A stretch of DNA of 64,000 nucleotides from Firmicutes bacterium UBA6806 (GTDB taxonomy: Bacteria > Bacillota > Clostridia > Peptostreptococcales > Acidaminobacteraceae): positions 1-64,000 of the forward strand of contig DKFC01000022.1 of the NCBI GenBank assembly GCA_002452745.1, written 5' to 3'. Numbering within the stretch: position 1 is the first letter of the stretch; the number at the start of each line of letters is the position of its first letter. Shown piece by piece: positions 1-9,249 of the stretch. The notes under the pieces were generated by a model that did no database searches, had not been told where the DNA came from, and saw only the letters and a list, made by a program, of their open reading frames with translations. The position numbers and the translations under genes are program-made.

Positions 1-1
1 A

Positions 2-3000
2 ATCATTATGGGGGGGGTAACCTATGATGGTAAAAATATATGGCTTGCACCAGATGGTGCGGATGCTGTGATCAAATTTGATACGCAAACGGAAAGTGTT
101 GTCAGCTATAAGAACTGGCCGAGTGGCTATGTGGTAGAGACCATAGCCTTTAAAGGATGCGTATATGATGGCAATAGCATCTGGCTCATTCCATATTCGG
201 TGGAAATGCTTGTAAAGGTGGATAAAAATACAGGTGCAATGACGGGCTATGGAATCGACATGTTTCCAGAGTCATCTATCAAAAATGGACTTGCCTTTAG
301 TGGGGGGATATATGATGGGGAAAGCATCTGGCTCATTCCTCAAAACCAGTATTTCATCTCTAAAGTAAATAAGGCTACTGGTGTTATTACGACCTACAAT
401 GCCCCAGAAATTAAAGAGCTTTTGAGTAAGAACGATTACTATGGCGGCGTCTATGATGGAGAAAAGCTATGGATGGTGCCCTTTACGAGTCCGGGAACCA
501 CAACCACAATTGTGGCTTTAGAGGGTGTTCCAATTAGAATCACGCCAAGTGAGAGTTTAAGTGAGCCAAATTTGGATACCAACAGCTTATCGGTAAAATT
601 AAATGCTTATGAATTTGAAGATGCCACTTTAGACAAGGCAAATTTTAAATTACTGGGAGCGCCAGAGGGACTGAGCATAGAAAAGGTCACTTACATTGAC
701 AGCAATAATGCAATCGTTGATTTGGCCTTTACAGGACGTGATTTCGATGTTACATTTAGGTCTTTTGGAATTGAGATAGATGGTTCGGAACTCTTGGGCG
801 GCGAGAAGGGGACATCAAATACCTTGATTATAGCGGCCGAAGGCGATTCTGAAACGCTAACCCTCTCACAGCCAGAAAGCATCTTTGAGGGCAGTGAGGA
901 CGGAAAGAAAATTACTGTGACGTTAAAGGGTGGTCAATATGCATCTGTTCTGACGAAGGAGAATTGGAGTCTTCAATTCCAACCAGAAGGCGTTACAATT
1001 GGAAGTGTAGAACGTGTGAATGATACCACAGCCACCATTACACTTTCGGGAAATGCAACCCAAAACTACGATGCCAATATTTACAGAGTCAAGGTATCGT
1101 GTACAAAAGAGGAATATATAGATTCCACTAATGGAGGAACAATCTCCAAGGGAAGTGGACTCATCTTTACCGCAGTAGAAAATCCTGAAACCTTGGAAGC
1201 AAATGTTTCGAATTCTACACCTAAAGTTGGAGAGGGCAGTACGATTACCTTGACCGCAAAAAACGCGAGTGGAGAAGTTTTCACGGCGTTTAACGGGGTA
1301 AAAGCTGTAAGCGTTCGCGGGGTGGCATCGGCATCAGACGACTCATATGGAAGTTTGGACTCAACAGTGTTGACAGATGCTTCTGAGACAACTGGACAGA
1401 CGGTTTTGGTAAATTTTAGCAATGGTTTTGGAACTGCGGTTTTAAAACTCAACAGTGCAACAGAACAAGAGATTGTCTTTAGCTGTGGCATGATTGTACA
1501 ACCAGATGCCGCTGAGTTGACCATGAACCCTATTGCTGGTGAAGCGGTGACAATGAGCCTCTCTCAAGACATTAAAGCGCCACTGAGCATGGGAGGTGCC
1601 TTCTCTGTACAGCCGAGTGTTGTTTTAAAAGATAAATTTGGAAATACTTGTATAGGTGATAGCAGTACAATGATTCTTGTAAATAAGGCAGACGCTGGAG
1701 ACTGGACACTTGGCGGAACAACCCTTGTGAAGGTAATCAATGGCGTGGCAACTTTTACCAATTTGACAGCAGATAGCAAAGCGGAAGTGAGTGGTGCTAA
1801 ACTCAAGTTCACAGCTGCAGGTCTCTCTGGAATTGAGAGTGGCAGTGTGACTCTTTCTGGTGCAGCTCTTGCACAGATGGTTACGGCAACTGTAGGCAAG
1901 ACAGCCTCTCTAGTGGGCGATACAAATGTGCTCTATTTGACCGTCAAAAATTCTCTGGATCAGGTGGACACAACTTTTAGCGGCTCTAAATCGGTGACGA
2001 TAAAAGGGGTTAAATCTGCACCATATGGTATGTACGGCATACTTGGCAATACTCAGTTAACAGAAGATGCTAAGACAGCTGGGCAAAGTGTGATGGTGCC
2101 GTTTGAAAATGGAAAGGCAACCATCAGTTTGACACTCTTCTCTGCTGAGGAACAGCACATTAACTTGAGTGTGAACGCGGTATCGAATTCGGCGATTGAC
2201 GTGTTGGTCTTTGACCCTCAGCCTGAGGAAGTGGCTTCTCTGTTAATCGTGCGAGATATAGAAGCACCCTCTGAAAATGGCGGCAAATTTGCAGTGCAAC
2301 CGATAGTGGCTCTCCTAGACAATTTTGGAAATATGTGCCGTTATAATCACAGTACTGTTGTCACTGCGAAGAAGCTAGATGATGGTGCATGGACACTCAC
2401 AGGTAAAACTTCCGTCGTTTCCGATAGCGGTGGGATATTCTTTTCTGATTTAGGTGCTGAGAATAGCTTAGAAGTCTCAGGTGCTCAAATCAGCTATTCA
2501 ACTGAAACCCTTACCACTTCAAGTAGTGCAGTGGTTTTAAAGGCTAAATCAGATGGAGAGACTGGTCGAACGTATTCAATTCGCTTTGAGACAGATGGTG
2601 GGACGAATATTGGGGAACAGGTTGTCAATAGTGGAGATCATGTTATGAGGCCTCTATTTGACCCTTCAAAAGAGGGTTATGTCTTTAGTGGCTGGTATAC
2701 AGATTTATCCTATAAAAATCTGTTTGATTTTAATAACACAATAGTAACTTCTAATAGGGTGATCTATGCGAAGTGGAATCCTATTGGCGAGTTAGCCAGT
2801 CCGCAGATTATAAAGACAGATGCAGGCGACTCAAAAGTGGGTCTCACATGGAATCTTGTAAGTGGAGCAACGGGGTATAAAATTTTTAAAAGAACTGAAT
2901 CCGAAGTATTTGAAGAGGCTGTTGCAATCGTAGGAGCAGATATCTATCAGTACTCTGTGCCGAATTTGACAAATGGAACGCTATACTATTTTGTCGTAAA

Positions 3001-4426
3001 GGCGATTAATGGCGAGGGCGAAAGTGCGAACTCTAATGAAGTTAGCGCAAAACCGGTCTCGACCTCTGGAGGCGGTTCAGGTGGAAGCTCAGGCGGCGGT
3101 TCTGGTGGCGGATCTGATCGTGAAACCAGCAGCGGTGGTGGAACGGCAGCTAGTTCTGCGGAAAGCAGCAAAGTGGTTGAGGTATTTGTCAATGGGAAAC
3201 CTGAAGCCAGTGCAACTGCCACAGAAGTAAAAGGTGATAATGGTTCGGTTACAAATATTGTCATAAATGAAGAAACGATTCTGGCGAATTTAGAAAATCA
3301 GGGCAATAACGCAGTGGTTTCATTGCCAATGACGGGAGACCCTAATATCGTCGTTGGAGGTTTGACTGGCAAAATCATCAAGGCAATGGAGATGAAATCA
3401 GCTGTTTTAGAGATCAAGACAGATGGTTATGCATATCGCATACCGGCATCTCAGATAAAAATTGACCTCGTTTCAGAAAAATTGGGAACAGAGGTGGCAC
3501 TTGATGAGATTAAAATTAATATCAAAATCAATAAATCAACTGCAAATACGATTCAGTCAATGGAACAGACAGCAACACAAAATCAATATAAAATAGTGGG
3601 AGAACCACTGGATTTTGAGATTACTTGCACAGCAGGCAATCAAGAAATTACAGTTGACAAGTTCAATGGATATGTTGAGAAAAGTGTAACACTGCCAAGT
3701 GACATCAACTTATCTCACGTTACAACTGGAATTGTGTTCAATCAGGATGGTTCCTTTTCACATGTTCCAACTAAAGTGGTCAAAGAGGGTGAAACCTACT
3801 ATGCAAAGATCAACAGTTTGACGAACAGCACTTATTCGGTTATTTGGAATCAAGTGACCTTTAAAGATGTGAGTGGTCACTGGGCTGAGGAAGCTATCAA
3901 TGACATGGGTTCGCGACTTGTTGTCACTGGAACAGGTGGTGGAAATTATACACCAAATCGTGACGTGACAAGGGCTGAATTTGTGACCATGTTGGTGAAA
4001 GGACTTGGGCTGATGAAACCGGGAACAGGTCAAGATGTCTTTGAAGATGTGACAAAGGACGCATGGTACTATGATGCAGTTTCAATTGCTGCTTCTTATG
4101 ACTTGATCTCGGGTGTCAGCAGTGAACGATTTAATCCAGCGGACAACATCACAAGGGAACAGGCTATGACCATTATATCTAAGGCAATGGCCCTTACTGG
4201 ATTAAAAGATGAAAAATTCGATGTGGAAATAATCGAATCCCTGCTAAGCTCATTTAGTGATGCTGGGGAAGCATCCAACTGGTCGAGAGAACAGATTGCA
4301 GCATGCATAAAAATGGGGATTGTCGGAGGTAGAAGTGCCGATGAGCTTGCACCGAAAGCGCATGTTACCAGAGCGGAAGTTGCCGTTATGATTCAAAAAT
4401 TACTGCAAAAGTCAAATCTGATATAA
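2..4426 (+). CDS. Large SLH-domain surface protein, 5' end outside the window
   Basis: This is an exported cell-wall-associated protein, and the reading frame is open to the left edge, so the first ATG at 8 is probably internal. About 1472 residues are visible. Residues 1-170 hold about four or five repeats with a YDGxxIW core, resembling beta-propeller blades. Residues about 395-625 and 632-840 are two related copies of one module (shared VxV and DNFGN/DKFGN patches). An InlB/Listeria-Bacteroides repeat follows at about 856-925 (GYVFSGWYTD, VIYAKW), then a fibronectin type III-like domain at about 930-1015 and a Gly/Ser linker at about 1020-1047. Three S-layer homology domains end the protein (about 1284-1335, 1344-1397 and 1415-1467; each has a TRAE/TREQ motif). 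SLH domains normally bind pyruvylated secondary wall polymer, so wall anchoring is a sound inference; an adhesin role is only possible. The signal peptide would lie upstream of the window. Confidence 0.85.
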   Translation: MIMGGVTYDGKNIWLAPDGADAVIKFDTQTESVVSYKNWPSGYVVETIAFKGCVYDGNSIWLIPYSVEMLVKVDKNTGAMTGYGIDMFPESSIKNGLAFSGGIYDGESIWLIPQNQYFISKVNKATGVITTYNAPEIKELLSKNDYYGGVYDGEKLWMVPFTSPGTTTTIVALEGVPIRITPSESLSEPNLDTNSLSVKLNAYEFEDATLDKANFKLLGAPEGLSIEKVTYIDSNNAIVDLAFTGRDFDVTFRSFGIEIDGSELLGGEKGTSNTLIIAAEGDSETLTLSQPESIFEGSEDGKKITVTLKGGQYASVLTKENWSLQFQPEGVTIGSVERVNDTTATITLSGNATQNYDANIYRVKVSCTKEEYIDSTNGGTISKGSGLIFTAVENPETLEANVSNSTPKVGEGSTITLTAKNASGEVFTAFNGVKAVSVRGVASASDDSYGSLDSTVLTDASETTGQTVLVNFSNGFGTAVLKLNSATEQEIVFSCGMIVQPDAAELTMNPIAGEAVTMSLSQDIKAPLSMGGAFSVQPSVVLKDKFGNTCIGDSSTMILVNKADAGDWTLGGTTLVKVINGVATFTNLTADSKAEVSGAKLKFTAAGLSGIESGSVTLSGAALAQMVTATVGKTASLVGDTNVLYLTVKNSLDQVDTTFSGSKSVTIKGVKSAPYGMYGILGNTQLTEDAKTAGQSVMVPFENGKATISLTLFSAEEQHINLSVNAVSNSAIDVLVFDPQPEEVASLLIVRDIEAPSENGGKFAVQPIVALLDNFGNMCRYNHSTVVTAKKLDDGAWTLTGKTSVVSDSGGIFFSDLGAENSLEVSGAQISYSTETLTTSSSAVVLKAKSDGETGRTYSIRFETDGGTNIGEQVVNSGDHVMRPLFDPSKEGYVFSGWYTDLSYKNLFDFNNTIVTSNRVIYAKWNPIGELASPQIIKTDAGDSKVGLTWNLVSGATGYKIFKRTESEVFEEAVAIVGADIYQYSVPNLTNGTLYYFVVKAINGEGESANSNEVSAKPVSTSGGGSGGSSGGGSGGGSDRETSSGGGTAASSAESSKVVEVFVNGKPEASATATEVKGDNGSVTNIVINEETILANLENQGNNAVVSLPMTGDPNIVVGGLTGKIIKAMEMKSAVLEIKTDGYAYRIPASQIKIDLVSEKLGTEVALDEIKINIKINKSTANTIQSMEQTATQNQYKIVGEPLDFEITCTAGNQEITVDKFNGYVEKSVTLPSDINLSHVTTGIVFNQDGSFSHVPTKVVKEGETYYAKINSLTNSTYSVIWNQVTFKDVSGHWAEEAINDMGSRLVVTGTGGGNYTPNRDVTRAEFVTMLVKGLGLMKPGTGQDVFEDVTKDAWYYDAVSIAASYDLISGVSSERFNPADNITREQAMTIISKAMALTGLKDEKFDVEIIESLLSSFSDAGEASNWSREQIAACIKMGIVGGRSADELAPKAHVTRAEVAVMIQKLLQKSNLI

Positions 4427-4486
4427 TCATTCTTTAGTCTTCTGAGTATTGAGAGGCATCAGATTGGCAAAATAAATTAAAGATAG

Positions 4487-4528
4487 AAGAGCGTCAAATT
4501 CAGGAAGAATTTTGACGCTCTTTTTTTT
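4487..4528 (+). terminator. Intrinsic terminator between the SLH gene and the hydrogenase operon
   Basis: A 12-bp perfect stem (AAGAGCGTCAAA at 4487-4498 with 4511-4522), a 12-nt loop and a run of T follow the plus-strand SLH gene. On the other strand the stem is followed by a weaker U-rich stretch, so it may also end the convergent hydrogenase operon. Confidence 0.85.
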
Positions 4529-4537
4529 GAGATGTGA

Positions 4538-6280
4538 TTATATTTTTTCCTTAGCCACATAGTGGGTATGCAATAATTCATGCGCTTTATGGCTGTTTGG
4601 TTTCCCGAGGAATTCATCGTATAGTTTTTTGATGTAAGGGTTTTCGTGAGATTTCCTGAGGACTTTATTGCGATCTTCTTGGTAAATCGCTGCTTGACGT
4701 TTTTTGATGATTTCCATATCGCCGTGATGATATGGCTGTCCACCGCCGCCGATGCATCCCCCTGGACATGCCATGATTTCGATGGCGTCAAAGTGAGACG
4801 TTCCAGCCTGTATTTCTTCAAGCAGTTTCCGTGCATTTCCAAGACCGTGGGCAATGCCGATTCGAAGGTTTAAGTCGCCAACTTGAACATGCCCTTCTCT
4901 AATGCCGTCAAAGCCTCTCAATTGTTCAAAATCAACTTTTTCAAGCGTTTCATTGGTAATCCATTCATAGGCAGTTCTAACCGCTGCTTCAATAACGCCG
5001 CCTGTAGTTCCGAAAATGACTGAAGCCCCTGTACTCTCACCGAGAATTGAGTCGAAGTCGCTCTCAGGAAGGCCTGCGAAATCCACACCAGCTTCCTTAA
5101 TCATGAGACCAAGCTCTCTTGTGGTGATGACGATATCCACATTGCTGTTTTCGTCTTTGGTGAGTTCAGGTCTGGCGGCCTCAGCTTTTTTAGCAAGACA
5201 AGGCATGACAGAAACCACCACGATTTCCTCAGGTGCTAACTTCATCTTTTCAGCATAGTAGGTTTTGACCATAGCGCCGAGCATGATTTGAGGTGACTTA
5301 CAAGTGGATGGGATATCCAGAAGGTCTGGGAACTGGTGTTCAAAGAACTTGACCCAAGCTGGACAACAGCTGGTGAGCATTGGAAGCCTTCCACCGTTTT
5401 GAATCCTATCAATCAGTTCAGAGGCTTCTTCCATTATAGTGAGGTCTGCACCAAAATCTGTATCGAAGATGGCATCAAATCCCAATCCCCTTAAAGAGCT
5501 GACCATTTTACCTGTGCTGATTGTTCCAGCAGGCATATCAAAGAGTTCACCAATGGCAACTCTAACTGCAGGGGCAACTTGAACCACCACATGTTTTTTA
5601 GGGTCATTTAAGACATCCCAGAGCTTATCAGTGTTGTTTACTTCTGTCAAAGCAGCTGTTGGACAGACTGCCACGCATTGGCCACAGAAAGTACAAGAGG
5701 TGTCAGCCATATCTAAGTTAAAGGCAGGTCCTACAAAAACATCAAAGCCCCTGTTAACAGCTGAGAGAATACCACAGGTCTGTACCTCGTTGCACATGGT
5801 TTCACATCTTCGGCACATGACGCATTTATTTGGATCTTTTACAAGAGAATAGGAAGACGTATCTTTTGGATAATTCATTTTTTCGCCACTGTAGCGGATT
5901 TCCCTGATGCCCAGTTCCTGAGCCAGTGCTTGAAGATCACACTCCAGGTTCTTGGCACAGACGAGGCAATCATACGGGTGGTTGGACAGAAGCAGTTCCA
6001 CAGCAGTTCGCCTTGCTGAAATTGCTCGAATATTGTCTGTTCTGATGACCATGCCCTCAGTGCAGAGCTCTGAACAGGAAGGCACTAGAGTGGGTCTGCC
6101 TTCAACTTCCACCATACAGACCCTACAAGATGCTGTTTGATTGACAATCCCAAACTCATGAAGATGTAGGTGACAGAGTGTTGGGATTTTTATATTAACT
6201 TGCTTGGATGCTTCCAAAATCGTCGTTCCTTCAGGCACTTGCAAGTCCATTCCGTTGATTTTTATATTTAACTGTTTCAA
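4538..6280 (-). CDS. hndD: [FeFe] hydrogenase catalytic subunit (HndD/HydA type)
   Basis: This is the catalytic subunit of a multimeric NAD(P)-linked, possibly electron-bifurcating [FeFe] hydrogenase that makes or consumes H2 in the cytoplasm. The 580 residues show, in order: an N-terminal plant-type [2Fe-2S] domain (SCRVCMVEVEG), a His/Cys-ligated cluster region (NHPYDCLVC), two [4Fe-4S] motifs (CVMCRRCETMC and CTFCGQCVAVCP), and the three H-cluster signatures TSCCPAW, MPCLAKK and MACPGGCIGGGG. The C-terminal tail ends in HTHY as in HndD/HydA proteins. The start is TTG at 6280, seven bases after an AAGGGGGG ribosome site; no ATG fits better. It is the last gene of a four-gene operon whose order matches hndABCD. 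Sequence alone does not settle whether the electron partner is NADH, NADPH or also ferredoxin. Confidence 0.95.
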   Translation of the reverse strand: MKQLNIKINGMDLQVPEGTTILEASKQVNIKIPTLCHLHLHEFGIVNQTASCRVCMVEVEGRPTLVPSCSELCTEGMVIRTDNIRAISARRTAVELLLSNHPYDCLVCAKNLECDLQALAQELGIREIRYSGEKMNYPKDTSSYSLVKDPNKCVMCRRCETMCNEVQTCGILSAVNRGFDVFVGPAFNLDMADTSCTFCGQCVAVCPTAALTEVNNTDKLWDVLNDPKKHVVVQVAPAVRVAIGELFDMPAGTISTGKMVSSLRGLGFDAIFDTDFGADLTIMEEASELIDRIQNGGRLPMLTSCCPAWVKFFEHQFPDLLDIPSTCKSPQIMLGAMVKTYYAEKMKLAPEEIVVVSVMPCLAKKAEAARPELTKDENSNVDIVITTRELGLMIKEAGVDFAGLPESDFDSILGESTGASVIFGTTGGVIEAAVRTAYEWITNETLEKVDFEQLRGFDGIREGHVQVGDLNLRIGIAHGLGNARKLLEEIQAGTSHFDAIEIMACPGGCIGGGGQPYHHGDMEIIKKRQAAIYQEDRNKVLRKSHENPYIKKLYDEFLGKPNSHKAHELLHTHYVAKEKI

Positions 6281-6297
6281 AAGAATACCCCCCTTCG

Positions 6298-8091
6298 TTA
6301 CGGTCTGATAACTGCATCAAATTTACAGGCAGTGTAGCAAGCGCCACAAGCGATACATTTTTCTTCATCAATGACATGTTTTTGTTTTGGCTTGCCATCA
6401 ATACAGCCCACTGGGCATACTCTTGCACAGGCGGTACAGCCGATGCACTTTTCTTCATTTATGCGATATTTGGCAAGTGCCTTACACGCACCAGCAGGAC
6501 ATCTCTTATCCTGAATATGAGCCAAGTATTCATCATAGAAGTATTCCAGTGTACTGAGAACTGGATTTGGAGCTGTTTGACCAAGTCCGCAGAGCGCACT
6601 GTCCTTAATCATGCGTCCGAGGTTGCGAAGTTTGGTGATGTCTTCCATCGTGCCCTCGCCACTGGTGATTTTCTCCAAAAGTTCATGCATGCGCTTTGTA
6701 CCAAGCCGACATGGCGTACATTTGCCGCAGGATTCATCTTGTGTAAATTCCAAATAGAACTTGGCGATGTTGACCATACAGTCATCTTCGTCCATGACAA
6801 TCATGCCACCTGACCCCATCATGGAACCAATGGATTTGAGGCTTTCGTAGTCGATAGGCGTATCTAAGTCGGCCTTGGTGATGACACCACCAGATGGGCC
6901 TCCAGTTTGGACTGCCTTGAAGTCCTTGCCGCCTATAATGCCTCCTCCAATATCGTATATGATTTCTCTTAGTGTAGTTCCCATAGGAACTTCCACCAAT
7001 CCAACGTTGTTGACTTTTCCAGCTAGGGCAAAGACCTTGGTGCCTTTTGATTTTTCAGTACCGATGCCGTTAAACCATTCTGATCCCTTTAGGATAATCG
7101 GTGGGACGTTTGCAAAAGTTTCAACGTTGTTAACACTGGTAGGTTTCTTGTGATAACCCTCAATGGAAGGGTAAGGCGGTTTTTTAGTTGGTTCGCCTCG
7201 ACTGCCTTCAACAGAGTGAATCAGCGCCGTTTCCTCACCACAGACAAATGCACCTGCACCGAGTTTGATTTCTATATCGAAATTAAACTCTGAGCCAAAG
7301 ATGTGCTCACCCAAAAGGCCGTACTCTTTAGCTTGTCCAATTGCCACCTGTAAGCGTTTGATAGCAAGGGGATATTCTGCACGAATGTAGATGATGCCTT
7401 TGGATGCGCCGATGGCGTAACCTGCAATAGCCATTGCTTCCAGTACAGAGTGAGGGTCGCCTTCTAAGATGGAGCGATCCATGAAAGCGCCTGGATCACC
7501 TTCATCTGCGTTACAAATGACGTATTTCTGATCAGCTTCGGGTTTGCGAGTGAGTTCCCATTTGAGGCCAGTGGAGAATCCGCCGCCGCCACGACCTCTA
7601 AGGCCGCTTGCCTTTACAGTGTCAATGACGGATTGAGGCGTCATCTCACTGATGGCCTTGCCGAGGGCTTCGTAGCCGCTAAAGGCAATGTATTCATTGA
7701 TGTCTTCCGGGTTGATGAGACCACAGTTTCTAAGTGCAATACGATATTGCTTTTTATAAAAGCTCATATCATCGTGTTTTGCAAGGTTTTTCCTTGTCTC
7801 AGGTTCTTTGTAGAGAAGCCTTTCCACAGTTCTTCCCTTGATGATGTGTTCATCTATAATTTCTTCTATATCGTCGAGTCCAACTTGAACATAGAAGACA
7901 TTGTCAGGATGTATTTTGATAATGGGTCCTTGACCGCAAAATCCAAAACAGCCAGTCTTGACCACGTTGACCTCTTGATCGTACCCCTTTTCCACGAGCT
8001 TGCTCCTGAGGAGGTCAACCATTTCAAGACTCTGAGCGGAAACACAGCCTGTACCGCCACAAACCATTATATGCGTTCTTTCGATAGCCAT
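6298..8091 (-). CDS. hndC: Hydrogenase flavoprotein subunit (HndC/HydB, NuoF-like)
   Basis: This is the FMN- and NAD(P)-binding subunit that links the hydrogenase to the nicotinamide pool. The 597 residues contain an N-terminal thioredoxin-like [2Fe-2S] domain (CGGTGC, GCFGFCGQGP), the NuoF core with glycine-rich nucleotide and FMN motifs (GRGGGGFSTGLKWE, CNADEGDPGAFMD, GAGAFVCGEETALI), the ESCGKCTPCR cluster motif near residue 460, and two C-terminal [4Fe-4S] motifs (CIGCTACARVCP, CIACGACYTAC). That is the usual full layout of HndC/HydB. The start at 8091 has an AAGGAGG site. It lies 12 bp after hndB and 17 bp before hndD, so the subunits should be co-translated in order. Confidence 0.95.
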   Translation of the reverse strand: MAIERTHIMVCGGTGCVSAQSLEMVDLLRSKLVEKGYDQEVNVVKTGCFGFCGQGPIIKIHPDNVFYVQVGLDDIEEIIDEHIIKGRTVERLLYKEPETRKNLAKHDDMSFYKKQYRIALRNCGLINPEDINEYIAFSGYEALGKAISEMTPQSVIDTVKASGLRGRGGGGFSTGLKWELTRKPEADQKYVICNADEGDPGAFMDRSILEGDPHSVLEAMAIAGYAIGASKGIIYIRAEYPLAIKRLQVAIGQAKEYGLLGEHIFGSEFNFDIEIKLGAGAFVCGEETALIHSVEGSRGEPTKKPPYPSIEGYHKKPTSVNNVETFANVPPIILKGSEWFNGIGTEKSKGTKVFALAGKVNNVGLVEVPMGTTLREIIYDIGGGIIGGKDFKAVQTGGPSGGVITKADLDTPIDYESLKSIGSMMGSGGMIVMDEDDCMVNIAKFYLEFTQDESCGKCTPCRLGTKRMHELLEKITSGEGTMEDITKLRNLGRMIKDSALCGLGQTAPNPVLSTLEYFYDEYLAHIQDKRCPAGACKALAKYRINEEKCIGCTACARVCPVGCIDGKPKQKHVIDEEKCIACGACYTACKFDAVIRP

Positions 8092-8103
8092 ATTTTCCCC
8101 TCC

Positions 8104-8499
8104 TTATAATGCGCTGTTAAATGTTTTTATCAGAACGTGATCGTCTAAAATAATGCCCTGTTTGATGTACTTTTCAACAATATCTTTGGCTGTTTTTCTA
8201 TCGACATTGCCATAGATAATCGGTTCTTTTCCGGGCATGTTGACTTGAACGGTGGGCTCACTATGACAATAGCCCATGCACCCCACTTGAACCACTTTCA
8301 CATGATCTATTGATTCAGCCGTTACGATGCTGACGAGTTCGTTGAGAACTTCACGGCTTCCAGCTGCAATGCCGCAAGTGGCCATTCCCACTAAAATTTC
8401 AATCGTCTGGTCTTCAGAATCACCAGATTCTCTGAGTTTGACTTTTTTGATCTGTTCCTCACGTATTTTTTTGAGTTCGTCTAAAGATTTAATAGGCAT
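8104..8499 (-). CDS. hndB: Small [2Fe-2S] thioredoxin-like hydrogenase subunit (HndB type)
   Basis: This 131-residue protein is the small ferredoxin-like subunit that carries one [2Fe-2S] cluster in HndABCD complexes. Cysteines are seen in MATCGIAAGS near residue 42 and in VGCMGYCHSEP near residues 73-77, the spacing of a thioredoxin-like ferredoxin. The first 30 residues are charged and helical. The start has AAGGAG nine bases upstream, and the gene begins three bases after the stop of hndA. A separate HndB besides the cluster domain on HndC points to the four-subunit Hnd type rather than the three-subunit Thermotoga HydABC type. Confidence 0.9.
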   Translation of the reverse strand: MPIKSLDELKKIREEQIKKVKLRESGDSEDQTIEILVGMATCGIAAGSREVLNELVSIVTAESIDHVKVVQVGCMGYCHSEPTVQVNMPGKEPIIYGNVDRKTAKDIVEKYIKQGIILDDHVLIKTFNSAL

Positions 8500-8501
8500 G
8501 A

Positions 8502-9005
8502 CTATTCGCTCCTTTCTCCGTTTTTATAGGATTCAATAATGGTGGTGACATCTGCTGCTTTAACATGACCGTATACTTTTTCATTGACCATGACCACAGG
8601 TGCCAGACCACAAGCGCCTATACAACGGACATCTTTCATCGTGAATAGACCATCCGGAGTTGTTTCGCCGAATTTGATGCCAAGCTGTTTTGAAAATTCG
8701 TCCACTACTTTGTCTACGCCCTTGACAAAGCATGCTGTTCCCATACAGACATTGATGGTGTTTTCACCCCGTTTTTCCTGAGAAAAATAGGAATAAAAAC
8801 TCACGACGCCATAGACTTTGGACGCCGGAATGTTCAGCTTGCGAGAAACATACAGCTGAACTTCGCTCGGCAAATAGCCGAAGAGCTCCTGAGCCTTGTG
8901 AAGAACTGCAATCAATGAGTCTTCCTTTGACGGTTGGACGTCAATAAATGCGTCTAATGCCTCGAGTTTTTCGCTAGCATTATCAAGACTAAAAACATCT
9001 GCCAT
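8502..9005 (-). CDS. hndA: NuoE-like [2Fe-2S] hydrogenase subunit (HndA/HydC)
   Basis: This is the first gene of the hydrogenase operon, a NuoE-family subunit that passes electrons between the flavin subunit and the other clusters. It has an N-terminal helical domain with the family pattern PSEVQLYVSRKLNIP, then a thioredoxin-like fold carrying the four cluster cysteines (CMGTACFVKG and CIGACGLAPV). ATG at 9005 gives 167 residues and lies about 11 bases after a GAAAGGA site. An ATG four codons upstream (9017) abuts that site with no spacing, so I prefer 9005. No Rex-like TTGTTAA-type box was recognised in the roughly 240 bases upstream. Confidence 0.92.
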   Translation of the reverse strand: MADVFSLDNASEKLEALDAFIDVQPSKEDSLIAVLHKAQELFGYLPSEVQLYVSRKLNIPASKVYGVVSFYSYFSQEKRGENTINVCMGTACFVKGVDKVVDEFSKQLGIKFGETTPDGLFTMKDVRCIGACGLAPVVMVNEKVYGHVKAADVTTIIESYKNGERSE

Positions 9006-9191
9006 AAATAAAACCATCCTTTCTCTTTTGTCGCTTCATTCTACAAACGCAAATAGAATCGTTAAAAAAAAGACACTATAAAACCCTATTACCCCAAAAG
9101 TTGAAGAGATACACGAATCACAAAAGCGTGTCTGTATATTCTGACAATTCGGATAATAATTATAGTATACATTTTTTGGAACAAAAAGAAA

Positions 9192-9249
9192 AGACACATC
9201 ACGCAGTGAAGGTTCACGGTGAAGTGCCTTTAGACTTTAAAGTGTGTCT
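9192..9249 (-). terminator. Probable terminator of the Bce-like transporter operon
   Basis: On the minus strand AGACACA at 9249-9243 can pair with TGTGTCT at 9198-9192, followed by TTTTCTTTTT. The stem encloses a 44-nt stretch with smaller internal hairpins, so this is less compact than a classical terminator. It begins over the stop codon region of the permease gene. Confidence 0.45.

Noticed and set aside
9018..9247. Rex operator upstream of the hydrogenase operon
   Set aside because: No TTGTTAA-N4-TTAACAA-like dyad could be found; only AT-rich promoter-like sequence was seen.
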